From DASUGC01 sp035606665 (GTDB lineage: Bacteria; Acidobacteriota; Vicinamibacteria; Vicinamibacterales; SCN-69-37), in the NCBI GenBank assembly GCA_035606665.1, contig DATNEY010000006.1, positions 1 through 6,872 on the forward strand: DNA of 6,872 nucleotides, in the 5' to 3' direction. The translations under genes and the position numbers were made by a program. Of the stretch, positions 1 through 5,426 are shown one piece after another. The notes under the pieces were generated by a model. That model made no database searches. It worked only from the letters and a program-made list of their open reading frames with translations, and was not told the origin of the DNA. Positions within the stretch are counted from its first letter, which is position 1. Each line of letters opens with the position of its first letter.

Positions 1-738
1 CGACGGGGCGGTCCACCAGACCAGCGCCAGGCCGGCGACCGCCAGGCAGGCGAGTGTCCCGAGGGTGACCGCCAGCCGCGGCGACGCGTGCGCCGTGGCT
101 CGCCCGTTCAGGGATTGAGGTCCGCCTGCGGGCGGAGCTGATCGCACGCGCGCGAGCCAGTACGCGGCGACCGCGATTGGCGTGATGACCGCTGCGATCA
201 GGCCGCCGTAGAAGTTCGACAGCGTCACGGCAACCGTCGCGGCGGTCAGGAACGCGACCGCGGACCACGATCCGCTGTCCAGACAACGCCACAGCGCCAG
301 CAGGTAGAGAGGCAGCCACTGCGTTTGCGCGATGTGCGGGTGGTACGCCGCGTGGGCCAGATGGAAGGGAGAGAAGGCGAACAGCAGCGCCGCGAGCACC
401 GCGCCGCCGGTTGGCACCGCGAGGTATCGCGCGAGCAGGTAGGCGGCCGCCGCCGACAACGGAAAGCTGAGGAGGACGAGCCAATTGCAGGCTGCGATCC
501 CGCCCGTGAAGCGCGCGATCGCGGCGCCCTCGAGGTCGGTGACCGGCTGAGAATAAAGACCGAGGCTTCGTGGCTGAGAGAACTGCCGCATGACTGTAAA
601 CGGGTCGTGGTGCCGGCCGACGATGTCCGCACCGAAGATTCGCTCGGACGGCGCACGCACGACGGGCGCCGCGATCACGGCTGTGAGGAGGAGCGCGGCG
701 GCCGCAACGGCCAGCGTTTCAACGGCGCGTCGGCGCAA
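1..738 (-). CDS. Multi-spanning membrane protein, probable GT-C type glycosyltransferase (C-terminus cut by window edge)
   Basis: The frame stays open for 246 codons to the window edge. The start I favour is a TTG preceded by GGTGGTGA a few bases upstream. It gives an N-terminus with three arginines, then a hydrophobic helix (residues 8-25). A soluble loop follows with an acidic and histidine-rich stretch (FGADIVGRHHDP, 35-46). Further membrane segments lie near 80-104, 112-125, 140-152, 158-172, 178-196 and 222-241. The stretch FSPFHLAHAAYHPHIAQTQW (122-141) recalls membrane proteins annotated as GT-C or YfhO-like glycosyltransferases, which transfer sugars from lipid-linked donors on the outer face of the membrane. 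That assignment comes from family memory and is moderate. The start overlaps the end of the exosortase gene by 20 bp, which implies coupled translation. The protein may glycosylate exported substrates of the neighbouring sorting enzyme, which is inference. No ATG or GTG precedes the TTG in frame before a stop. Confidence 0.68.
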   Translation of the reverse strand, partial: MRRRAVETLAVAAAALLLTAVIAAPVVRAPSERIFGADIVGRHHDPFTVMRQFSQPRSLGLYSQPVTDLEGAAIARFTGGIAACNWLVLLSFPLSAAAAYLLARYLAVPTGGAVLAALLFAFSPFHLAHAAYHPHIAQTQWLPLYLLALWRCLDSGSWSAVAFLTAATVAVTLSNFYGGLIAAVITPIAVAAYWLARVRSAPPAGGPQSLNGRATAHASPRLAVTLGTLACLAVAGLALVWWTAPS

Positions 739-2110
739 GGTTCACCACCGCGGCAATGATTAGAGCCGGGCCGACGAGCGCCCAGGCACGAACGTCGCGA
801 ACGAGCGGCGCGAGGCCGGCATGGGATGCGAGCAGTTGTGTCCCCGCGGCGACGGCGACCTGCACGGCCGCCAGCAACACGGCTCCGCCAAGAAACCGGC
901 GCCAGCCGCTTGGGACGAACCCTGCGATCCACAGCGCGAGGAATAGACCGGACTGGAACGCGGGGAGAAACATCAGCGCGCCCTGGGGATCGTCGAACGG
1001 CGGCGCGGCGGTACCGAGCCGGAGGATCACCTGCGTGTAGGGCGCCCCGAGCCACTCGACGAACACCCAGGCCAGCGCCAGCGCCACCACCGCCCGGACC
1101 AGCGTCGCCGGCCGCTTGCCATGCCGCCAGAGCGCGAGACCACACACCATCGCGGTCCCGATGAGGAGCTGGGAGAACGCGTGGACGAAGAACGCCGGGT
1201 CGAGGCCGGCAGGGACGGCGACCGCGAGCAGACGCGCGATTCCGAGCGCAATGAACAGAGGCCCGCTTGCGGCCGACCAGAGCGCCGCGCTTCGCCATGT
1301 GCATGAATGCACGAGGACGGCCGCGAAGTACACCGGAATGAGTGGCGTCGAGATGCACTCCTGGGTGACGACAAAGCTGCCGTGCGGCGTCGCCAGCACC
1401 GTCGAGGCCGCCGTGGCGTCCACGCCGAGGCCGCGAAGCAGAAACGCGGCGGCGCGTGCGACCAGTCCGGCGAGCGCCAGCACCCGCGGGCTCTCGAGAT
1501 AGAGCGGTGAGGCGAGCGTAAAGAGTAGAAGGAACGCCGCGGCCGCCAGGCCAAAACGGAGCGTCAGGAACGCATAGGATGACGCCGTCCCGGCCCCGGC
1601 GGAAGGTTGCGCGGCGCGCGGATCGGGACCGGTGCCGAGATGCGGCGGGCGCCAGCCGTCCACGAGCCGCATCCACGTGAACACGAAGCCGGCGATGGCG
1701 ACGGTGAGCACCGCCGGCCAGACATACACGTGCAGCGCTTCGAACCATCGCGGCGACGCCGCGGCGCGGCCGAGCGTGCCGATGCGAATGGTATTGAGCG
1801 CGAGGATGAGGGCGGTGCCGCCGGCGACGCCGGCGGCCCGGCTGCGCCACCGCGCCGGATACGCAAGGATCGCCGCGAGACACAGTGCCAGCGCGTCGGC
1901 GCCGCTGCAGGCCAGGGTCACGTCGACGGGCAGCGACGCCGGACCGAAGAGCGCCGCGCCGGCGGCCCCCTGGAAGCGCGTCGCCGGCAACACCAGATGG
2001 TTGCCGACCCACGGCAGCCGCAGGCTGGCAAAAAGCGCCAGTGACCAGGCGGTCAGCCGCAGCGCGAAGCTAAACGGCCGCAGGTGCGCTCGGGACGCGG
2101 CCGTTGGCAC
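719..2110 (-). CDS. Exosortase/archaeosortase-family protein with two tandem catalytic cores
   Basis: This 463-residue integral membrane protein belongs to the exosortase family. These enzymes process C-terminal sorting tails of exported proteins at the membrane using a Cys/Arg/His set. The signature appears twice. Core 1 has C68 in LACSGAD, R109 in LNTIRIG and H127 in ALHVYVW. Core 2 has C252 in TQECIST, R293 in GIARLLA and H310 in FFVHAFSQ. The Cys-to-Arg distance is 41 residues in both, and Arg-to-His is 18 and 17. Each core lies among hydrophobic helices, and the remaining C-terminus (about 335-463) adds further membrane segments. Ordinary exosortases carry one core and are usually shorter. 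The start is GTG with a good AGGAG seven bases upstream. The start overlaps the speD-like gene by 41 bp and the end overlaps the glycosyltransferase-like gene by 20 bp. The divergent DUF3494 gene encodes a plausible substrate with an IPTL-type tail. Family membership is clear. I cannot say whether both cores are active, or which Xrt subfamily this is. Confidence 0.85.
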   Translation of the reverse strand: MPTAASRAHLRPFSFALRLTAWSLALFASLRLPWVGNHLVLPATRFQGAAGAALFGPASLPVDVTLACSGADALALCLAAILAYPARWRSRAAGVAGGTALILALNTIRIGTLGRAAASPRWFEALHVYVWPAVLTVAIAGFVFTWMRLVDGWRPPHLGTGPDPRAAQPSAGAGTASSYAFLTLRFGLAAAAFLLLFTLASPLYLESPRVLALAGLVARAAAFLLRGLGVDATAASTVLATPHGSFVVTQECISTPLIPVYFAAVLVHSCTWRSAALWSAASGPLFIALGIARLLAVAVPAGLDPAFFVHAFSQLLIGTAMVCGLALWRHGKRPATLVRAVVALALAWVFVEWLGAPYTQVILRLGTAAPPFDDPQGALMFLPAFQSGLFLALWIAGFVPSGWRRFLGGAVLLAAVQVAVAAGTQLLASHAGLAPLVRDVRAWALVGPALIIAAVVNLAPTRR

Positions 2111-2450
2111 GGGCGGTCTCCTGAATCAGCAGGTGCCGCGCGCCGAAGGATTTCCCGAGATCCTCGATCGCCTGCACGCTTTTGAGTCGCGTCGTACAGG
2201 AAAAGATATCGATGTTGACCGTGCCGGTCTCGGGCCAGGTGTGCAGGACCGCGTGCGACTCGCGCAGGATCAGGACGCAGGTGAGCCCGGCATTCGGGAA
2301 CGAGTGCGACATCGTGTTCACGAGATGCGCACCGGCCCGATCGAGGGCGGCAATGAATCGGTCGGTGATCTCGTCGCCGTTGAGCGCCACCAGCGTGGTG
2401 CAGTCCAGCAGATCGGCGGAGAACGACGCAGGCGACGCACTCGTGTCCAT
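2070..2450 (-). CDS. speD: S-adenosylmethionine decarboxylase proenzyme family protein (SpeD-like, class 1B)
   Basis: At 126 residues this matches the short prokaryotic class 1B AdoMet decarboxylases, pyruvoyl enzymes that cleave themselves at a serine. The centre reads LRESHAVLHTWPETGTVNID, the family hallmark. Ser65 in ESH would become the pyruvoyl group, with His70 and Cys85 behind it. The Ser +5 His and +20 Cys spacing is the same as I recall for the Thermotoga maritima enzyme (S63, H68, C83). All key residues are present, so an active enzyme is likely. Classical activity makes decarboxylated AdoMet for spermidine synthesis. Some SpeD homologues are reported to decarboxylate ornithine or arginine instead, so the substrate is not certain. 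No spermidine synthase gene is visible. The start is the only ATG after an in-frame stop, and its ribosome binding site is weak. The gene leads the operon and its end overlaps the exosortase start, a surprising partner for a polyamine enzyme. Confidence 0.85.
   Translation of the reverse strand: MDTSASPASFSADLLDCTTLVALNGDEITDRFIAALDRAGAHLVNTMSHSFPNAGLTCVLILRESHAVLHTWPETGTVNIDIFSCTTRLKSVQAIEDLGKSFGARHLLIQETARANGRVPSAPAAV
2118..2122 (-). promoter_or_regulatory. Ribosome binding site for the exosortase gene
   Basis: On the minus strand AGGAG lies seven bases before the GTG at 2110, inside the end of the speD-like gene. It supports the GTG start and coupled translation within the operon. Confidence 0.7.
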
Positions 2451-2557
2451 CGTGCGCTGACTCTAGCCAGCCGGCGCCAGCCGTGTCTGTCCAAAAGCGA
2501 ACAGCGGCGCCGAGCGGCGGTCCGTAAACTCCGTGCTGTGCGAGAACAAAGGACCCT
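2451..2557. promoter_or_regulatory. Divergent intergenic region between the exosortase operon and the DUF3494 gene
   Basis: These 107 bp separate two genes that start in opposite directions, so they must hold the promoters for both unless the genes are read from elsewhere. Two GGCGCC palindromes lie near 2473 and 2505. TAAACT at 2525-2530 could be a -10 element for the plus strand, but no convincing -35 pairs with it. The divergent layout suggests joint regulation of sorting enzyme and substrate. This is inferred from position rather than from a recognised operator. Confidence 0.35.
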
Positions 2558-3364
2558 ATGACGATCACACGTGTCAGGCGCGTCTCAGCCATCGCCGCCG
2601 TCACCCTGCTATCGGCGGTCGCGCCGGTCTTCGCGCAGACAGCACCGTCGCTGGGTTCGGCCGAAAGCTACGCGGTATTGGGCGGCTCGACGGTGACCAA
2701 TACGGGAACCAGCACCATCACCGGCAACATCGGCGTCAGCCCCGGCAGTTCGGTGACCGGCTTTCCTCCCGGAGTCGTCGTCTCCGGCACGGTCCATAGC
2801 GCCGATGCCAGCGCCGCTGGCGCGCAGGCCGCCGTGACCACCGCCTTCAACGCGCTCGGCGCCCAGCCAGTTACACAGGACCTGTCCGGAACCAATCTGG
2901 GCGGGCTCACGCTGACGCCCGGCGTTTATGTGTTCAGCAGCTCCGCGCAGCTGACCGGCGCCCTGACGCTCAACGCGCTCGGCAACCCTGCCGCCGTCTT
3001 CATTTTCAGGACCGGGAGCACCCTCACGACGGCAAGCGGGTCGTCGGTTGTCATGATTGGCGGCGGCTCGCCGTGCAACGTCTACTGGCAGATCGGCAGC
3101 TCGGCGACACTTGGGACGACGACGGCGTTCGCGGGAAATATCCTGGCGCTGACCAGCATTACCCTGAACACGGCGGCGACGATCCTCAATGGCCGGGCGC
3201 TCGCGCGAAACGGCGCCGTCACCCTCGATACCAATACGATCAGCGCACGTAACTGCTCGGCGTCGATCGCGGTGCCAGCGCTTTCCGAGTGGGCGGCGAT
3301 CCTGCTGGCGGTGCTGCTCGCCGCGGCCGGGGCGATTGCGCTCAGCCGGCGTACCGCGGCGTAG
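2558..3364 (+). CDS. Secreted DUF3494 (ice-binding-like) protein with IPTL-type C-terminal sorting signal
   Basis: The 268-residue product starts with a Sec signal peptide: basic RVRR at 5-8, a hydrophobic core, and probable cleavage after VFA at 26. Residues about 31-233 match the DUF3494 beta-solenoid domain. The landmarks are LGSAESYAVLGGSTVTNTG, TITGNIGVSPG, an AFNALG helix, LTPGVYVF, GNPAAVFIFRTGS and NVYWQIGSSATLGTT. Family members bind ice or act as surface adhesins, and many come from non-polar bacteria, so ice binding is not assured. The tail (239-268) has VPALSEW, a hydrophobic helix and SRR. This is the layout of IPTL-CTERM sorting signals (consensus IPTLSEWG), which exosortases act on. 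It implies display on or release from the outer surface after processing. AAAGGA four bases before the ATG supports the start. The divergent neighbour is an exosortase operon. The 3' end overlaps the convergent gene by 23 bp. The domain call is firm; the enzyme pairing is inferred. Confidence 0.9.
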   Translation: MTITRVRRVSAIAAVTLLSAVAPVFAQTAPSLGSAESYAVLGGSTVTNTGTSTITGNIGVSPGSSVTGFPPGVVVSGTVHSADASAAGAQAAVTTAFNALGAQPVTQDLSGTNLGGLTLTPGVYVFSSSAQLTGALTLNALGNPAAVFIFRTGSTLTTASGSSVVMIGGGSPCNVYWQIGSSATLGTTTAFAGNILALTSITLNTAATILNGRALARNGAVTLDTNTISARNCSASIAVPALSEWAAILLAVLLAAAGAIALSRRTAA

Positions 3365-3767
3365 CTCGAAGCGAGCGGTCCCAGCCCGGACGCCAGTTAC
3401 CCGGGACGCGCGCGTTCTCTGCGAACACAGGATCCCGCGGTCTGGCCGGCGGCCGGGACACCTCCTCGGCGGCAACGAAACCGCCGCTCGACTTTCCAGA
3501 TTTCACGACGCCGGTGAGCTCTTCGAAGTGTCCTGAGTGCATCTTCAAGGTCTTCAGCGTGCGCCGATCGCCCGTCACCTCAAACTTATGCGGTGTCGGC
3601 AAATTCGTGTCGGATTCGTCCTGCGTGGTCAGCACGAGACCCTGAAGACAACCGCGAATGGTGACTAAATCCGACGACTTCTTTGGTTGAGGACTGTCGG
3701 CCGCGTAGAGTGTGACGCCCACCGAAGCCAACGCCAGGGATGCAGCTGCGAATCGTCGAACGACCAA
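3342..3767 (-). CDS. Small secreted protein of unknown function
   Basis: I do not recognise a named family. From a TTG at 3767 the product has 141 residues. It begins MVVRRF, then a hydrophobic stretch (7-20) and a likely signal peptidase site LYA|AD at 22/23. The mature core (about 33-103) reads DLVTIRGCLQGLVLTT, then HKFEVTGDRRTLKTLKMHSG and HFEELTGVV. A conserved-looking Gly-Cys near the start, then 'VTGD...LK.....GH..E.TG', recalls small periplasmic beta-barrel-like proteins common in Acidobacteriota. This is an impression from memory. The tail after residue 105 is rich in Pro and Arg and looks unstructured. An in-frame TTG at 3872 would add 35 residues that do not resemble a leader, so I prefer the later start even though its ribosome binding site is poor. 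The end overlaps the convergent DUF3494 gene by 23 bp. Confidence 0.6.
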   Translation of the reverse strand: MVVRRFAAASLALASVGVTLYAADSPQPKKSSDLVTIRGCLQGLVLTTQDESDTNLPTPHKFEVTGDRRTLKTLKMHSGHFEELTGVVKSGKSSGGFVAAEEVSRPPARPRDPVFAENARVPGNWRPGWDRSLRATPRYAG

Positions 3768-3929
3768 CCGCGGCTGTCTCGAAAGGTTCGCGACATTAGC
3801 ACGCGTCCCGGTTTGTGGAGGGCCAGCAACACCGACGAAGTTGCTCGCGCTGGGACACGTCGGCCGCCACAAAGGACTGTGACTCGAATCATCACCTCGG
3901 CAGTATTTACTCAGCGGTTCAATCGACGG

Positions 3930-4100
3930 TCAGTGGATTGGCGGGTAGGCCAGGCAACAGGTCTTCAGGCAGTGAGGGCATCTCACGTCCACGGTATTGA
4001 AGCTGATACCGACGGCCACAATCACGACCTCGGCATTGCAAAAGGGGCAGGTCAACGGGCGCGGGAGACTCGGCACACGCTCCGTCGCGGGATCGTTCAT
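3930..4100 (-). CDS. Small zinc-ribbon protein (56 residues)
   Basis: The ATG start gives 56 residues with two zinc knuckles, TCPFC (Cys18 and Cys21) and RCPHC (Cys41 and Cys44). They are separated by 19 residues of beta-like sequence (AEVVIVAVGISFNTVDV). This is the geometry of a zinc ribbon that binds one zinc ion. Two further cysteines (48, 49) follow directly and may affect metal binding. The function is unknown; such small ribbons may bind nucleic acid or protein partners. The frame extends upstream to an ATG at 4217, giving 95 residues, but the added part is low in structure and has no clear ribosome binding site. The 4100 start also lacks a strong one. The gene has the same direction as the secreted protein gene 162 bp further on. 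It could be a chance frame, but the paired CPxC motifs argue against that. Confidence 0.5.
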   Translation of the reverse strand: MNDPATERVPSLPRPLTCPFCNAEVVIVAVGISFNTVDVRCPHCLKTCCLAYPPIH

Positions 4101-4229
4101 GCGACACGTTAACGAATCGAGACGAAGTTTGCTGTGCCTTTCAGAACAGGCCAGATTGTCAGTGGGAGTGGCGGAAGGGTAGCCAGACGGCCCTCCGCCG
4201 CGGCTTTGATGAATCACCCCGGCCGCCGG

Positions 4230-4316
4230 GACCGCCGTCTAGACCGCCGGCTTTCTGGCCGGTCTGGCCGAGCCTCGCCGTCTGGCTCAGGAACCAGACC
4301 GCCGTCTAAGCCGCCG
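4230..4316. repeat. Imperfect direct repeat with local hairpins
   Basis: GACCGCCGTCTA occurs at 4230-4241 and again at 4297-4308, each followed by two purines and CCGCCG. This gives about 20 bp with two mismatches at a 67-bp offset. The first copy contains the palindrome GTCTAGAC. Between them lie GGCC-GGTCT-GGCC and a six-base-pair hairpin, GTCTGG (4280-4285) with CCAGAC (4294-4299). It may be an intergenic repeat element or a bidirectional stop signal, but the bases following the hairpin are not T-rich. I cannot assign it to a known family. Confidence 0.45.
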
Positions 4317-4497
4317 TCCGGCCGGGATGATCTGCCGCCGGCACCCGACGCGCACGCGCAGTCTCGCTCAGTCTCTGACGGTGGGAGCGCGTTGAGCGGG
4401 CTGGTTAACGACGCGCGGGAAACCCGCCGTGCCGAGGATGCACTCCGATTGACTGTTACAGTCGGATACGTCAAGTTTGCGGCTCGCGTCGCGGTGT

Positions 4498-4504
4498 GGA
4501 GGTG
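4498..4504 (+). promoter_or_regulatory. Ribosome binding site fixing the start of the nuclease-like gene
   Basis: GGAGGTG sits ten bases before the ATG at 4515. The frame is open much further upstream, to 4134, but the upstream translation is low-complexity. This site marks 4515 as the real start. Confidence 0.7.
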
Positions 4505-4514
4505 CAGGCGAATC

Positions 4515-5018
4515 ATGTCGGCGAACCATCTGGAGTCGCTCGTCGCGGAATGGTATGAGTTCCGCGGCTATTTCGTCCGCCGCAATGTCCAGGTCGGCAA
4601 GAGGGCCAAGGGTGGTTACGACTGCGAACTCGACATCGTGGCTTTTCACCCTCAGCAAAAAGCTCTGGTTCACATCGAGCCGTCGCTCGATTCTGACAGC
4701 TGGGCGACACGCGAACGCCGTTACGGCAAGAAATTCGAGATTGGCCGAAGGCACATTCCGGGACTCTTTCCCGGTATCCCGATTCCGAACGAGATCGATC
4801 AGATCGCTCTGTTCGTGTACGGCGGCGGCGAGGGGCGAACGCACGTAGCCGGCGGCCGCGTTGTGTTCATCAGGGAGTTCATGCGCGAGATTCTTGAAGG
4901 CATCGGTCATCGGAAGCTCGCGAGCGCCGCGATCCCGGAGGAATTCACGCTCTTACGGACGCTTCAATTCGCTGCGCAATACTGGAGCGGCGATCGATCC
5001 AAGATGAAGTCGCCGTAG
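4515..5018 (+). CDS. Stand-alone PD-(D/E)XK nuclease-like protein
   Basis: The product has 167 residues and is soluble, with no signal peptide or membrane segment. The N-terminal helix HLESLVAEWYEFRGYFVRRN (5-24) has a Glu at 7, then GGYDCELDIVAF (33-44) and KALVHIEPSLD (49-59). The pattern Glu, Asp40 and Glu55 on neighbouring strands is typical of the restriction-endonuclease-like fold, in which the acids hold a divalent metal for DNA cleavage. The usual ExK is ExS here (E55-P-S57), so the lysine is missing or supplied from elsewhere, for example the basic run 66-79. I recall similar uncharacterised single-domain proteins in many bacteria, but not a described role. Likely possibilities are a defence or repair nuclease or a non-catalytic fold member. 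The C-terminal LLRTLQFAAQYW looks like a natural end. No methylase, helicase or other defence gene is adjacent. A strong GGAGGTG supports the start. Confidence 0.65.
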   Translation: MSANHLESLVAEWYEFRGYFVRRNVQVGKRAKGGYDCELDIVAFHPQQKALVHIEPSLDSDSWATRERRYGKKFEIGRRHIPGLFPGIPIPNEIDQIALFVYGGGEGRTHVAGGRVVFIREFMREILEGIGHRKLASAAIPEEFTLLRTLQFAAQYWSGDRSKMKSP

Positions 5019-5020
5019 GC

Positions 5021-5146
5021 CGAGCCCGACTTCAGCGGATCCAAAAACTCACCGAACAGCTCGCGAAGGTTCGCGACGATGCGATTGAGCAGCAGGCCCT
5101 GTGCGAGCGCATCAGCCGCGAATACTGGCCGCAAAGCAGGCGCTAA
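5021..5146 (+). pseudogene. Coiled-coil-like reading frame lacking a normal start codon
   Basis: Just after the nuclease-like gene, another frame reads RLQRIQKLTEQLAKVRDDAI and continues through EQQALCERISREYW to a TAA at 5144. The heptad spacing of Leu, Ile, Val and Ala, with many Glu, Lys and Arg, looks like a real amphipathic helix. The frame is open back to 4898, after a TGA at 4895, but holds no ATG, GTG or TTG; a CTG at 4982 is the closest option. It may be the remains of a small gene, a frameshifted tail of the nuclease-like gene, or a CTG-started gene overlapping it. Function unknown. Confidence 0.35.
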
Positions 5147-5255
5147 AAACCGTCTAGCTCAGGACTGGGCGTGCACGAGGCTGCCACACATCCAGCGAGC
5201 GGTGTCCAATCGTGAACACGTTCCGAACGGCTCAGCGGCGTAATCTGGCGTCGTC

Positions 5256-5426
5256 ATGGTGGAATACAACCACGAGGAAGAACGCCTCGCGCGCATCGAA
5301 CAGATGGTCGAACGCCTGCAGCGCGACCAGGCCGCACTCGCGGTCCTGACCGGAAAACTCATCGCCGCTGCGGCCAAGCCGACGGTGGTCATTACCTACG
5401 ACCGCCGACGCCGCAAGACTGCCTGA
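5256..5426 (+). CDS. Small hypothetical protein, mostly helical (56 residues)
   Basis: ATG to TGA gives 56 residues. A charged amphipathic helix covers about 6-40 (NHEEERLARIEQMVERLQRD, then QAALAVLTGKLIAAAA), followed by a strand-like TVVITYD and a basic end, RRRRKTA. The heptad pattern suggests a short coiled coil. No family is recognised. No ribosome binding site of note precedes the start. It lies in the same direction as the nuclease-like gene, 109 bp beyond the startless helical frame, and its content is similar in style (short helices rich in Glu and Arg). No function can be given. A chance ORF is possible, but the composition is less Arg/Ser/Pro-biased than the window's shadow frames. 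Confidence 0.45.
   Translation: MVEYNHEEERLARIEQMVERLQRDQAALAVLTGKLIAAAAKPTVVITYDRRRRKTA

Larger units (their letters stand above)
4101..4514. other. GC-rich intergenic stretch with repeats, no convincing gene
   Basis: These 414 bp lie between divergent genes. Frames are open on both strands, but their translations are rich in Arg, Ser, Pro and Gly and show no domain, which is expected for such GC content. The part from about 4217 to 4330 holds the direct repeat and hairpins listed separately. TTGACT at 4449-4454, beside the short inverted repeat GACTG-TTA-CAGTC (4451-4463), could be a -35 element for the nuclease-like gene. No good -10 follows at the usual distance. Confidence 0.5.

Noticed and set aside
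246..656. 136-codon minus-strand frame
   Set aside because: Ser/Arg-rich and out of frame with the membrane protein that fills this stretch, which shows family-like motifs.
675..2012. Long minus-strand frame (445 codons) inside the exosortase gene
   Set aside because: Its translation is Arg/Gly/Pro-rich with no domain, and it overlaps the clearly recognisable exosortase frame. It is a GC-driven shadow.
1632..2561. Long plus-strand frame (309 codons) opposite the exosortase and speD-like genes
   Set aside because: It is antisense to two recognised genes and has no recognisable motif. It is a shadow frame.
2609..3475. 288-codon minus-strand frame opposite the DUF3494 gene
   Set aside because: Arg-rich antisense shadow of a firmly identified gene.
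3665..3895. 76-codon minus-strand frame starting at tandem ATGs with a purine-rich site before them
   Set aside because: The start context is tempting, but the translation has no structure and the overlapping frame holds a signal peptide and secreted domain.
4220..4330. Possible CRISPR array from repeated GACCGCCGTCTA units
   Set aside because: Only two imperfect units, the spacing region is itself composed of similar GC motifs, and there are no cas genes.
4449..4477. Promoter with TTGACT as -35 for the nuclease-like gene
   Set aside because: No acceptable -10 at 16-18 bp spacing (CAAGTT or TCAAGT only), so it is not listed as a feature.
4368..4910. 180-codon minus-strand frame opposite the nuclease-like gene
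   Set aside because: Less biased than other shadows, but it mirrors the coding frame, lacks a good ribosome binding site and has no family resemblance.
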